64,000 bases of DNA, from the NCBI GenBank assembly GCA_030583885.1, contig CP129480.1:4280714-4344713 (forward strand), in the 5' to 3' direction. Shown one piece after another: positions 16,933 through 26,082 of the stretch; the stretch's first letter is position 1, and each line of letters starts with the position of its first letter. The translations under genes and the position numbers were made by a program. This DNA is from Anaerolineales bacterium (GTDB taxonomy: Bacteria; Chloroflexota; Anaerolineae; Anaerolineales; Villigracilaceae). The notes beneath the pieces are model-generated. The model was given only the letters and a program-made list of their open reading frames with translations. It was not told where the DNA came from and searched no databases.

Positions 16933-17936
16933 GCGTACCTGTTGCGAACATTAGTATGCGACACAGCCAGATAGAGAAACAGGAGATCATCCATCTGGTG
17001 GAACACTCGCAATTGTCAGTCAGGAAAACCCTGGAAGAATTAAACGTTCCTGCCAGCACCTTCTATCGCTGGTACCGAAAGTACGAGGAAGATGGCGTGG
17101 ATGGCTTGATCGACCGCAACCCAAGTCCGCGCCAATTCTGGAATCGTATTCCTGAGGCGGTCCGCAAGCAGGTGGTGGATCTGGCATTGGACCATCCAGA
17201 CCGCTCTTCAAGGCAGATTGCCTGGCTTTTTACCGACCAACAGGGCTATTTCATCTCGGAATCAAGCGTGTTTCGGATTCTGAAGCGCTTTGATCTGGTG
17301 GAGAGTCCCGCCTTCCGAGTATTGAGCGCAGCAGACAAATTCGTGCACCCTACTAAACGGGTGAACGAGTTGTGGCAGACAGACTTCACTTATTTCAAGA
17401 TCTTGAACTGGGGCTGGTACTACCTATCTACTGTGCTGGATGATTATTCCCGCTACATTCTGGCTTGGAAATTGTTCCCCACCATGTCAGCCAATGATGT
17501 TCAGGTTACGCTTCAGATCGCCCTCGACAAGACTGGCTTGGATCAGGTCTTGGTGGAACATCGTCCGCGGCTGTTATCAGATAATGGTTCTTGTTATCTG
17601 TCCAAAGACTTAAAGGATTTTTTGGATCGGAAGCACATGGAACACACACGTGGCGCGCCTTATCACCCTATGACTCAGGGCAAGATCGAACGCTATCATC
17701 GCTCCATGAAGAACATTGTGAACTTGCAGAACTACTTCCTGCCGGAGGAATTGGAACGGGAAGTCGCATCATTTGTGGAGTATTACAACCACCAGAGATA
17801 TCATGAGTCTCTGGACAATTTAACTCCGGCAGATATGTTTTATGGCAGAGCCAAGGAGGTACTAACCCGACGACAGGAGATCAAGCTAAGAACGTTACAG
17901 GAACGACGCTTGCAGAACCTGCGAGCTGCTGTATAA
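16920..17936 (+). CDS. IS transposase OrfB (DDE integrase core)
   Basis: A 338-residue protein with a helix-turn-helix N-terminus (STFYRWYRKYEEDG...) and an rve-type catalytic core. The DDE triad is visible as TDFTYF, LLSDNGS and GKIERYH. The C-terminal YYNHQRYHESL motif is characteristic of IS3/IS481-like transposases. It overlaps orfA by 13 bases in the -1 frame. The element appears intact and potentially active. Confidence 0.92.
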   Translation: MGGLSVPVANISMRHSQIEKQEIIHLVEHSQLSVRKTLEELNVPASTFYRWYRKYEEDGVDGLIDRNPSPRQFWNRIPEAVRKQVVDLALDHPDRSSRQIAWLFTDQQGYFISESSVFRILKRFDLVESPAFRVLSAADKFVHPTKRVNELWQTDFTYFKILNWGWYYLSTVLDDYSRYILAWKLFPTMSANDVQVTLQIALDKTGLDQVLVEHRPRLLSDNGSCYLSKDLKDFLDRKHMEHTRGAPYHPMTQGKIERYHRSMKNIVNLQNYFLPEELEREVASFVEYYNHQRYHESLDNLTPADMFYGRAKEVLTRRQEIKLRTLQERRLQNLRAAV

Positions 17937-18006
17937 TCCCAACCATCCGGGAAATCTACACCTTAACTATTCGCTCTTTGTGTCTCATTTCTTCTGACAC
18001 CATACA

Positions 18007-18272
18007 TAGCGGTATGCCCCTCTTTAGCGGATGAAGGCGGTTCTCTAACCTTTGGCACAGAGATTAGTATCCCAGACATGGCAGATTTTATGCAGAGCTA
18101 TAGCAAAGATACAATTTTTACAGTAAGAGATGTGGGAGAAAAACTATGTCCTGAAGTCAGCAGAAGGTCACATCAAACTTTAGACCTGTTCGTTGGTGAA
18201 GGGACAAATGCATACAGGATATATGAGAACGTTATAAGCGCCTTTCCAGTGCCAGTTAAGGTATACAAATAA
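18007..18272 (+). pseudogene. C-terminal remnant of a gene cut by the IS (unit 1, ORF without start)
   Basis: An open frame of 88 codons runs directly out of the right inverted repeat and ends at 18272 (SAFPVPVKVYK). The only internal ATG (18078) is not preceded by a ribosome site. The sequence is protein-like but matches no family I know. The 5' part is lost. A beta-propeller lipoprotein gene starts 6 bases later, an arrangement that recurs twice more in this region. Confidence 0.65.
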
Positions 18273-18278
18273 TATTCT

Positions 18279-19382
18279 ATGGTAAATAAAATGATCAACT
18301 TAAAGTTCTTTACACCAATCGTAGATAAGATATCAAGGATAATAATAAAAACCAGCACTCTTTTGATTGTGGCGATTTTATTGACTTCAAGTTGTAATAC
18401 TTTTCTTGGGAAACAGCCACAAGTACTGCTGGTAACTCCTATCGGTGAGTGGAAGTTATACGATGTTGAGAATATCACTTGGTCGATGGATAGTTTAAGT
18501 TTTGCAGTCCTTGGCAACGAAAAAGATGACAATGTCTTTGGTGTTTACATGTATAGGGCAAGTGATCCTGGAAAGGATTGGTTCCATAAAGTAGATATTT
18601 CTTTTGGATTAGCTTTCAGCCCCGACAATCAAGTTATCGCAATTCCTACTTTCCCGTTACTTATTCTTCTCGACCAAAATACAGGAGAACTTATCAAGGA
18701 AGTGGGGGATTACAAACTGCAGCCATGTTTTGGAATTGAGCAAATCAAATATAGTTCAGACGGAAAGAAAATTTTCTCACTTAATACAGTTGCAGGAATT
18801 GGCAATGAATATTCTGAGATATTTGTGTGGGATTCGGAAGGAGAGCAGTGCCAAGGCTCCCTAATTCAGGAAAAAGGAACTGCTTTTAATTTTGAATTAA
18901 GCCAAGACGGAGAGTTTTTAGTTTTAGGGTTGAGTAAAATAGGAAAAGATGCTGAACAACAAGTACATGTATGGGATATAGGAAAGAAAAAAATTATTTG
19001 TAGTTTCCCAGGGGGAGAACCTGTATCTTTCTCGTCCAGGGGAAATATAATTGCTGCCAAAAACTTGAACAATCAAAAAGACATTGATTTGTGGGATTCT
19101 GAATCCTGTAACTTTATTGTCACTATACATTCCAAAATAATAACCAAGGTCTATAGTGCTGATATAAGCCCTGATGGTAAATTACTTGCAATTGGTGGCA
19201 GTGACGCATTTCAGATATGGGATGTTGTAAGCAGAAAGCTTATGTTTGAATCTGAAAAACTGCCAAATGCCGTGAAAATATTGGCTTTTAGCCCAAACGG
19301 CAATTTTCTGTTAACTGAAATGGATAGAATTTCAATGAATGACCAAGCAATAATTACCTTGTGGAGTGTAACCAATAAATAA
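18279..19382 (+). CDS. Beta-propeller lipoprotein (unit 1)
   Basis: A 367-residue protein with a signal sequence ending in a lipobox (LLTSSC, Cys near residue 40), so it is likely membrane-anchored on the outside. The rest is built of WD40/YVTN-like blades with recurring 'SPDG.LLA', 'FSPNGNFLL' and 'DLWDSES' strands. The start could also be the ATG at 18291. It is AT-rich compared with the flanking conjugation genes. It directly follows the truncated unit-1 ORF, as an immunity or partner gene would; that role is inference. Confidence 0.8.
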   Translation: MVNKMINLKFFTPIVDKISRIIIKTSTLLIVAILLTSSCNTFLGKQPQVLLVTPIGEWKLYDVENITWSMDSLSFAVLGNEKDDNVFGVYMYRASDPGKDWFHKVDISFGLAFSPDNQVIAIPTFPLLILLDQNTGELIKEVGDYKLQPCFGIEQIKYSSDGKKIFSLNTVAGIGNEYSEIFVWDSEGEQCQGSLIQEKGTAFNFELSQDGEFLVLGLSKIGKDAEQQVHVWDIGKKKIICSFPGGEPVSFSSRGNIIAAKNLNNQKDIDLWDSESCNFIVTIHSKIITKVYSADISPDGKLLAIGGSDAFQIWDVVSRKLMFESEKLPNAVKILAFSPNGNFLLTEMDRISMNDQAIITLWSVTNK

Positions 19383-19384
19383 CC

Positions 19385-19531
19385 TATGCCAAAGTGGATG
19401 CCGCCATTCAGGGACTGGCAGATGGAAGGATCAATTCCACCATCAACCAGTTGGGTGCGTTCACAAACGAGGTGTCTGCTCAACACGACAAGAAAATCAC
19501 GGAAGCCGCTGAGGATGACTCAATTATGTAA
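19385..19531 (+). pseudogene. C-terminal fragment of an unknown protein
   Basis: A frame without a proper start reads AKVDAAIQGLADGRINSTI... and ends ...AAEDDSIM. A degenerate copy of its last codons (…VADDAIV) recurs at 21612, so both are remains of one duplicated gene. It begins 2 bases after the preceding stop, consistent with recombination debris. Confidence 0.5.
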
Positions 19532-19754
19532 GCACAAGTCATTATTGATTTACTTTCCGTTACGCCAATTCCTGACTTGACCATGACACCGACGAAAGAA
19601 AATTCTATATCGGCAAAAATGGAGAACTTATTTCGAAAAATTGGGCATTGCTAGAGTGCTCAACGTCGAGTGCTGAAATCCAAGGTTGATTTTGCGAGAG
19701 AAGCAAATCAGCTTCTCTCGCAAATAATGTAGGAAAGAGTCTATCTAGCTCTTA
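19511..19754. repeat. 244-base direct repeat, copy 1
   Basis: It matches 21612-21853 at roughly four of five bases by eye. The last 70 bases are nearly identical and include a 14-bp stem hairpin (19691-19724). This copy is 2 bases longer in the middle, which breaks the small ORF that is intact in copy 2. The sequences diverge sharply after ...AGCTCTTA. Confidence 0.8.
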
Positions 19755-20206
19755 TTAATATTGTTGAAGGCGCACTTAATGTTACCCGACCCGAAGAACT
19801 TAAAGCTCGCGATCCGTTAGCCGCAATGTTATATCCTGACGATAGCCAAATCGCAGATTTTGAAAGTGCATACAATAAGGCTAAAACCATTTCCTCAATA
19901 GGGGAACAAAGTTTGCAGGTTGACGCTGATCCCTATCTTGGGCAGATAAAGGGGTATGATGAATATCGAGCATTTAATATAATCAAGAGTGAAGAGGGTA
20001 TCCCCAATTGGAATACAAATTATGGCGGACATGCCACTACCCGGTTTGATTATAACGCCGCACCTAATACGATAAATCTTTGGAGAGATATATTACCTAT
20101 GGACAATGTGTTTTTTGGACAAACAACATGTAACCAGGTTAAAGATTTGGTCGAGAATTATGGACACTGGCAATCTCTCTACACGATACCAGTGAGTTGC
20201 GGATAG
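19733..20206 (+). pseudogene. ORF without start codon (unit 2, toxin-like C-terminal module)
   Basis: A 158-codon frame opens directly after a TAG in the repeat and ends at 20206 (YTIPVSCG). The nearest ATG, at 19826, lacks a ribosome site, and coding character extends upstream (ERVYLALINIVEGALNV...). It looks like the C-terminal end of a larger protein that has lost its N-terminal part. No catalytic motif was recognised. The beta-propeller gene of unit 2 starts 13 bases later. Confidence 0.55.
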
Positions 20207-20219
20207 GAAAACAACTTCT

Positions 20220-21482
20220 ATGGACAAGACAAATAGAAAAAAAGCGATCTTAGTAGTCAGCCTTTTAATATTGGCTGTCAGCATATCATCTTTTGTCATG
20301 ATAAAAGTGTTTGAAGGCTTAACTGCCCCATTTGGTAAGAATTCCGACAAGAAAGTTGTATATATCCAGTATTTGGGTGATGTCAACCAAATTTGGTCCG
20401 TTCCTCTTGATGAAAGCGAGCCTACAATGATTTATGAGGCGCCCGTAGGGATTTCACTTTTACAGGCCTCACACTCAAATGATGTTTCCCCTGATCTTGT
20501 TGAGAAAGTAAAGGACAAAGGGATGATGGATTTTGACGAATTTGAAATCAGGATATCTGATTTATCCTTATCATCGGATCGTAACCTTCTTGCATGGCAA
20601 GAAAGTTATGAGTGGTGTCCAGGAAATTATTGCATGGGCACATCTAGTATCAAAATAATGCGATTAGACAAACTTTCTATTGTTTCAACCATTGATACTG
20701 AAAGGCTCTTCAGTAATTTAAAATGGTCACCTAGCGCAAATTATCTAGCATTTGACGAACAACAAACCAGCAATTCGGGAACCCAATATCATAAAGTGTG
20801 GCTATGGAATAATAGTGATGAAAGTTTTACTACTCTGACAGATGGATCAAATCCTTCTTGGGCGCCTAGTAGTAGCTTAATTTCTGTGATTTCATTTGAT
20901 CTAAATGATAATTCACAAAAACTAAAGATTGTAGATATCAACAATCCTGAAAAGCAAATAGATGTAATCGGTGCAAACAAAATAATTAAAGAGTTTTTTG
21001 GGGCATCATGGTCACCAGATGGCAAGCGTCTGATAATCCTTGGAAAGCAATCTGAAAACCCTGATTTAAGTCTCTACATAGTTGATACAGAGACTTTCAG
21101 TGATGGATATTTTCTACCATCCTCATCTGCGGGGAAATATCAGGCCCCTCTTGCATGGTCGTCAAATGGCAAATGGATTGCCACAAGAGAAATAAGTTCA
21201 GAAAACCCATTTGGCTTAATAATAGTAGATGCAAGAAATGGGGAGACCATTTTGAACGCCTCAAAATTGCTAGGGAAAATATTAAGTTGGCAGTGGTCAG
21301 ATGACGGAAAAAAAATATTGTGTGTTAGCATTGATGATAAGTCACCTAATATCCCAACAATTAATATTTTAGACGTAGAAAATGGAAACCTAGAAGTTGT
21401 AGAATATCCCAGTTCCATTGGTGACTATATTTCAAACTCGAATAAATATTTTGGTCCAATCATTATTACTATAACATGGTGA
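20220..21482 (+). CDS. Membrane-anchored beta-propeller protein (unit 2)
   Basis: A 420-residue protein with a basic N-terminus and one membrane helix (about residues 10-33), then PD40/WD40-like blades with the signatures SWSPDGKRLI, LKWSPSANYLA, LAWSSNGKWIA and WQWSDDGKKIL. It is similar in style, not in close sequence, to the unit 1 and unit 3 propellers. It probably faces the outside. Its pairing with the preceding truncated ORF suggests an effector-partner relation, which is inference. Confidence 0.8.
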   Translation: MDKTNRKKAILVVSLLILAVSISSFVMIKVFEGLTAPFGKNSDKKVVYIQYLGDVNQIWSVPLDESEPTMIYEAPVGISLLQASHSNDVSPDLVEKVKDKGMMDFDEFEIRISDLSLSSDRNLLAWQESYEWCPGNYCMGTSSIKIMRLDKLSIVSTIDTERLFSNLKWSPSANYLAFDEQQTSNSGTQYHKVWLWNNSDESFTTLTDGSNPSWAPSSSLISVISFDLNDNSQKLKIVDINNPEKQIDVIGANKIIKEFFGASWSPDGKRLIILGKQSENPDLSLYIVDTETFSDGYFLPSSSAGKYQAPLAWSSNGKWIATREISSENPFGLIIVDARNGETILNASKLLGKILSWQWSDDGKKILCVSIDDKSPNIPTINILDVENGNLEVVEYPSSIGDYISNSNKYFGPIIITITW

Positions 21483-21611
21483 TAAAAAGCAACTACCATC
21501 ATCTGAGTTTTCGTACTTGGGAAGCGTGCAGTGGATATGCTGATCGACTAAACTTGATTAATGAATCAAATGAAGTCTTCGCTCAGCGTAGGATGAAGAT
21601 ACAAAAGCCGT

Positions 21612-21853
21612 GGCGGATGACGCAATTGTGTAAGTACAAGCCATGATTACTTCACTTTCTATTGCACCAACTCATTACTTGACCATAACACCAGCGAAAG
21701 GAAATTCTACATCACAAAAACAGAGAACTTATCCCGAAAAGTTGGGCATTACCAAAGCGCTCCGTAGAGTGGTGAAATCCAAGGTTGATTTTGTGAGAGA
21801 AGCAAATCAGCTTCTCTCGCAAATAATGTAGGAAAGAGTCTATCTAGCTCTTA
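21612..21853. repeat. Direct repeat, copy 2 (242 bases)
   Basis: The counterpart of 19511-19754. It contains the intact 62-residue small ORF and the same hairpin with a slightly weaker stem. Sequence after the repeat differs from that after copy 1, as expected if the repeat served as a recombination joint. Confidence 0.8.
21643..21831 (+). CDS. Small hypothetical protein encoded in the repeat
   Basis: A 62-residue ORF whose C-terminal part (KSKVDFVREANQLLSQIM) is conserved in repeat copy 1, where a 2-base insertion breaks the frame. Conservation of the reading frame at the 3' end with silent-type changes suggests it was once translated. There is no recognisable domain and no strong ribosome site. 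It may be the end of a longer degraded gene rather than a free-standing one. Confidence 0.35.
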   Translation: MITSLSIAPTHYLTITPAKGNSTSQKQRTYPEKLGITKALRRVVKSKVDFVREANQLLSQIM

Positions 21854-22115
21854 CGCCTCTATTGATCGAAGCGACGGTTTTGCTTGCCACAACGATGCCT
21901 TTCATATCGGGCGACGCAAAGTGACCGTGCATAGACACTGCATATTTAAAATTGACCGTGAAGGTCATCTCAAGCGGCAAGCGAGCTGTAAAAATGGGAT
22001 GTGAGGTGTAACCATTCCCTCCGATTTCCAATCTTAAGTTGAGCAAACCTTGGGCAACGTCAGCCAGGTTCGAGGCTAACGGATTCATCGATATTGAAAC
22101 AGGCGGCATGTCCAT
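21840..22115 (-). CDS. Doubtful small ORF on the opposite strand
   Basis: A 91-codon frame with beta-strand-like content (FTARLPLEMTFTVNFKYAV). It ends inside the repeat joint and has no clear ribosome site. Base composition is higher in GC than the surrounding AT-rich genes. I record it only because the roughly 500 bases from 21832 to 22352 hold nothing else convincing. An overlapping minus-strand ORF at 22085-22288 does have a GGAGGTAACGC site but is Arg-rich and may be spurious. Confidence 0.25.
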   Translation of the reverse strand: MDMPPVSISMNPLASNLADVAQGLLNLRLEIGGNGYTSHPIFTARLPLEMTFTVNFKYAVSMHGHFASPDMKGIVVASKTVASINRGVRAR

Positions 22116-22352
22116 GTGCCCTCAGGTTTTAGGTATGCTGACCTGCCCCGGTGCGCGAGTCGTACAGTCCCGTGCGGACAACGACGTTCGTGTTTAGTGA
22201 CAGATGCACGATCTCGCAAAACGAAAAGCAACAACATTTCAAATCCGAGCAGAGTAACTTGTAAAACGAACCTCGAGATCTTACGCATTGCGTTACCTCC
22301 AAGGGGGGGATGAAATTTTAGAGACAGGAGCAGGCTCCTGAAACTCACATAG

Positions 22353-22652
22353 AATTCCGCCATTACCAGTCTCACCGAAGAACGATTTATTGAGTTAGGC
22401 GCATTAGATGCCTTCGATATCACTACCTACCCAGCATACGATGATCCAAACAACCCACACGATGGACCAAACGATGGCAAAGTATTATATGAACAATCTG
22501 CATATTTTGAAAATGAATGTTACTGGATAGGAATATACTTTTTTTACAAAAATCAACATCATGCGCTTGTCGAATTTTCAAAAAATGTTGTGAACAATTA
22601 TCCATACCAGACTGTAAATGATACAAACATGCTAAGTTGTCCCACCCAATAA
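22353..22652 (+). pseudogene. ORF without start codon (unit 3, toxin-like C-terminal module)
   Basis: A 99-codon frame opens after a TAG and ends at 22652 (NMLSCPTQ). It reads as a compact alpha/beta domain rich in aromatic and acidic residues (VLYEQSAYFENECYWIGIYF), with no usable start codon. The unit 3 beta-propeller gene begins 15 bases later. This is the third occurrence of the same arrangement. Confidence 0.5.
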
Positions 22653-22667
22653 CGAGGTGCAAAATTC

Positions 22668-24049
22668 ATGGTTTCCAAAATTTATATCTACCTGATTGCG
22701 ACTCTAGTGATTGTTTCATGTACTCAATCTGTTCAATATTCTACACCTGTCCCCGCAATTACTGGCGTATCGCCGCAAGTAATCCAGGTTACAAGCGACC
22801 CAACAGATACTGAATTTGTATTTCCCGAAATGGCACCTCAACCCGGTTTAGTCTTTGTTCAAAACTGCAAGAGCGATTGTGGAAAAAATCTATGGATTAC
22901 AGCCGCTCAGGGTAAATCAATTCAAATTCCAATCAATGGCGACAACCTATCTATTTCAAATAATAATCGTTTTGTTGCCTATGAAAAAGAACTTGATATT
23001 TGGCTGTTAGATTTGCAAAGCGGCGATCAGAAACCTGTAACCAGTACAGAAAAATGTTGGGAACGGGATCCTTTTTGGTCGCCAGATGACAAGTTACTAT
23101 CCTTTTTTGGTTGTGGAAATGACCAATTAGATGATGTGTTTGTATTTGATATTGAAAAGGAGGAGCTAACCAACCTTTCGAAAACTCTTGATATTCACGA
23201 AACATGCATTGATATTTACCCTGGGAAGTGCATTTCAAATTGGCAAATGCCAAACTTTATGATTATTGGCTCCAGAAGGAATGAAGTACATCAAAACGCG
23301 TCCCTTCAAGCACAATGCCATACGGAAAATGGAAATTGTTCACTTTTTCCAACAATATTATTTATTAATAACCAAAAGCAAGATTTTATAGATCAGGTAA
23401 GTGGTGTTCTGACGCCACCCGCAATTTCTCCTGATAAGCAACTTATTGCTTATGATGGGGGGCATATCTATGACATAAAAACAAAAACAAATATTACTCT
23501 TTTCCCAGTCAATAACAGTGACTCGCCGTTATTGACTGAGATACCTGTACATGAAGATGGTCCAGAGTTGATAAATCCCAGATGGTCTCCAGATGGGAAA
23601 CAAATTGCTTGGATAAGTCATATAGGAAAGGCTGGTGACATAGGTGTAATTGTCTTTGACCTTGAAATGAACTCATCAAAAATTTTCTATGTTTATAGCC
23701 CGGGAGCGTATATGGGGGCACTTCCGGCATGGGACAGATGGCCTGATTTTTTATGACTTGGAGTCCGGACAGTAAATGGTTAGCATTTACAACAATTGAA
23801 AGTTCAGACGAAGATTTAACACCGCAACTTAGAACTTTTATCTTTAATCGGAATGGTGAAAAGATAGCAGAGTGGGATATTGGAGGGCAGAATCTTGCGT
23901 GGAGCCCGAATAGTAATTGGCTTGCTATAAATGCTTTTAAACCTGAAACTGCAATAAATACTATTCTGCTTGTAAATGTTGAGGATTTGCAAGTTTTCGA
24001 TCTTAATATTTCAGGTGACCTAACAATCATAGATTGGTTAGCTGAATAA
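22668..24049 (+). pseudogene. Beta-propeller lipoprotein (unit 3), frameshifted
   Basis: The first frame (22668-23756, 362 codons) has a signal peptide with a lipobox (VIVSC, Cys near residue 18) and PD40 blades (RWSPDGKQIAW). It stops at a run of six T (about 23748-23753). The next frame (23753-24049) continues with MTWSPDSKWLAFTT and two more blades to the natural end. One extra T would join them as ...WPDFF-MTWSPDSKW. The gene is either broken by a one-base deletion or affected by a homopolymer sequencing error. Confidence 0.8.
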
Positions 24050-24107
24050 ATTATTAAGATAAAGACAATTTATTAATCTCTTAATATGCATTAGCAAAAG
24101 AGTGTCA

Positions 24108-24632
24108 TCAAGGTTGATATTCCAAATTTGGATTGAGCACCCAGCGGGTCAAGCCTTCAATTGCATTTTGATCCAGATACCGAATCCGCAACCCAAAGCC
24201 GGCACATAATCCCACGAGTCCTTCCCACCAGGCGATGCCTTCATCGCCTGGTAATACAAATTCGAATACAGTGCGACGTACAAAAGGGAGTGGATACTCC
24301 TGCACTGCCAAGGTCAGTCCCTGATACAGGATATCCAAGCCTTCCATCTCAGGTCGCTTCCATTGGCCTGCCTGTTTCTGGAACTCCAACCTCGGTTCGG
24401 GATCAGGCCAGAACAATTGCAAAACGCGCAGTGTCCAGCCTGGCTGCATGGAAGACAGGATCGCCTTGTATGCCTCCTGCGTTCGCACATCGGGGCGATC
24501 CGGGTCGGCATACACTTCCGCAAATAAGCGCTTGGTATCATCTTCACCCATCAAAGCCGAGTGATTGCCGACCTGTATAAAGCCCTTTGCCAATACAAAG
24601 GTTCTCGTCGAACCAATGGTCTGCTCCGCCAT
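24108..24632 (-). CDS. Conjugation-operon protein of unknown function
   Basis: A 174-residue soluble protein. Its start codon shares one base with the stop of the CpaF-like gene (TAATG), so it belongs to that operon. A QPGWTLRVLQLFWPDPEP segment and the overall length recall the N-terminal domain of VirB4-type proteins, but this is weak. It is now the last gene before the 11-kb insertion that separates it from the VirB4-like gene at 12840, its probable original neighbour. Confidence 0.75.
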   Translation of the reverse strand: MAEQTIGSTRTFVLAKGFIQVGNHSALMGEDDTKRLFAEVYADPDRPDVRTQEAYKAILSSMQPGWTLRVLQLFWPDPEPRLEFQKQAGQWKRPEMEGLDILYQGLTLAVQEYPLPFVRRTVFEFVLPGDEGIAWWEGLVGLCAGFGLRIRYLDQNAIEGLTRWVLNPNLEYQP

Positions 24633-26080
24633 TACAACCCTGCCTTGAAAATGGACTCAGGGATGTTCAAGTCATTGGCACGAAAGCCCGGTCGCATGGG
24701 ACGGTTGCCTGTTGGCATCAACCCCTTGCCGGCTTCATACTTGAACAACGGGGAAAACGAAGGGCGCGCAGCCGAGCGTTCCACGATGGTGGATACCTCC
24801 ACGATCTCACGCACGATCTGTCCATGCTGCGGATTGCGCTCGATATACACGGCTGCGGTCACGGCTTCCGCAAAGGACTGCGCGATCTGGATCTCGGACA
24901 TGCGTGCCGCATCAGGATGCGCCTGTACCACCTGCAAAAAGCGCGGCCAGACATGCTCGGCGCTGGTGGCATGGATGGTGAAGGCAGAATGTCCATGTCC
25001 GGTCGCTGCGGCACGGATCAATTCCCAGGCTTCCGCACCACGCGCTTCACCAATGACGACGCCATGCGGACGCGAACGTAAGGCTGAACGGATCAGGTCA
25101 TACATGGTGACGGGCGGCGGACCGCCGCGAATTTCAGGACGGGTTACAGTGTAGATGATGTTGCCTGTATCGGTTTTGCCATCGCCATTCCAGCCGTTCA
25201 GGATAATCTCGTTCGAGTCCTCCACGATAAACAAACGGATCGCACCACGCGGGTAATAGTCCAGCATTTCCTGCAGGATACGCTGCCCCACAAAGGTCTT
25301 GCCGGAACCGGTTGTGCCGGCGATGACGAGCGTCCCACCATGCACCATCACACTCAACAAGTAATTGGCGGCTTCGGGGGTGAGAATGCCATTGCCACGC
25401 GGGAAATCTTTCGGGTCGAATTTTGGACGTGGGACAGGTGGGAGTCTATTTTGGCAAAGTAAAGCAAGACTTCCATGTGTGAGGTCAGATGCTGTACGAT
25501 AGCTAGAGACACGTAAGGTGATCGTATCGCCATAAGGCGAAGCGGGTGGCATAACATAGTTGATACGCACACCTTTTCTCCGCACTGTTCCATCCACCAG
25601 CGGAACCATGACCTGCAACATGGCATCCGCAATCGGGTAATCGGGAGTTGGTGCGCGTTGTCCGGCGCGGTCGATCATGACGCGCAATGCGTCGCCGATC
25701 CCATCCGGTGCAGGACCCGCATGTTCCCAACCATTTGATGTCGTGTACACATAGATATGTCCCAGGTTGATGGCGATGTCTTCAATATCAGAACGGGCGA
25801 TCAGTTCCAGCAAAGGACCCATGCCGGATAGTTCCCCGATCAGCCGCAGGATGTATTCCTTGGGTAAAGAGACGCCCGCATCGACGGCACGAAGACTCAC
25901 TTCCTCGAAGACCTGACGAGCCAGCACTTCGATCTCTGTGGAGGTCAGACTCTTCTGCAACGACTCAATTGCCTTCTTTGCACGTCCTTCCTCAGCAAGA
26001 ACATTCCACCAGCGCTCCATCTCATCCGAGGATCGTACCTCCGAGACGGGCTTCATTGTTTTTCCAGCAATATCGAACAT
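24632..26080 (-). CDS. CpaF/VirB11-family secretion ATPase
   Basis: A 482-residue protein of the TadA/CpaF/VirB11 group. It has an N-terminal helical domain, Walker A VIAGTTGSGKTFVG, an Asp-box-like FIVEDSNEI, and VIGEARGAEAWELIRAAATGHGHSAFTIHAT, which carries the Walker B and the His box typical of this family. It forms hexamers that power pilus or channel assembly at the cytoplasmic membrane. It begins 2 bases after the CpaE-like gene and overlaps the next gene. No GspF/TadB-TadC membrane partners are seen in the window, which is odd for a Tad system. Confidence 0.92.
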   Translation of the reverse strand: MFDIAGKTMKPVSEVRSSDEMERWWNVLAEEGRAKKAIESLQKSLTSTEIEVLARQVFEEVSLRAVDAGVSLPKEYILRLIGELSGMGPLLELIARSDIEDIAINLGHIYVYTTSNGWEHAGPAPDGIGDALRVMIDRAGQRAPTPDYPIADAMLQVMVPLVDGTVRRKGVRINYVMPPASPYGDTITLRVSSYRTASDLTHGSLALLCQNRLPPVPRPKFDPKDFPRGNGILTPEAANYLLSVMVHGGTLVIAGTTGSGKTFVGQRILQEMLDYYPRGAIRLFIVEDSNEIILNGWNGDGKTDTGNIIYTVTRPEIRGGPPPVTMYDLIRSALRSRPHGVVIGEARGAEAWELIRAAATGHGHSAFTIHATSAEHVWPRFLQVVQAHPDAARMSEIQIAQSFAEAVTAAVYIERNPQHGQIVREIVEVSTIVERSAARPSFSPLFKYEAGKGLMPTGNRPMRPGFRANDLNIPESIFKAGL

Positions 26081-26082
26081 GG

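Larger units (their letters stand above)
16467..18006 (+). mobile_element. IS3-type two-ORF insertion sequence
   Basis: A 1540-bp element is bounded by perfect 28-bp inverted repeats at 16467-16494 and 17979-18006 (beginning TGTATGGTGTCAG). It contains orfA and orfB in the -1 relation. No clear target-site duplication is visible next to the repeats, which suggests rearrangement after insertion. On the right, the insertion cut a gene whose C-terminal part remains at 18007-18272. Confidence 0.92.

Noticed and set aside
19691..19724. Integron attC-like site in the 244-base repeat
   Set aside because: The hairpin is a perfect 14-bp stem without the R/L box pattern or bulged bases of attC, and no integrase is nearby.
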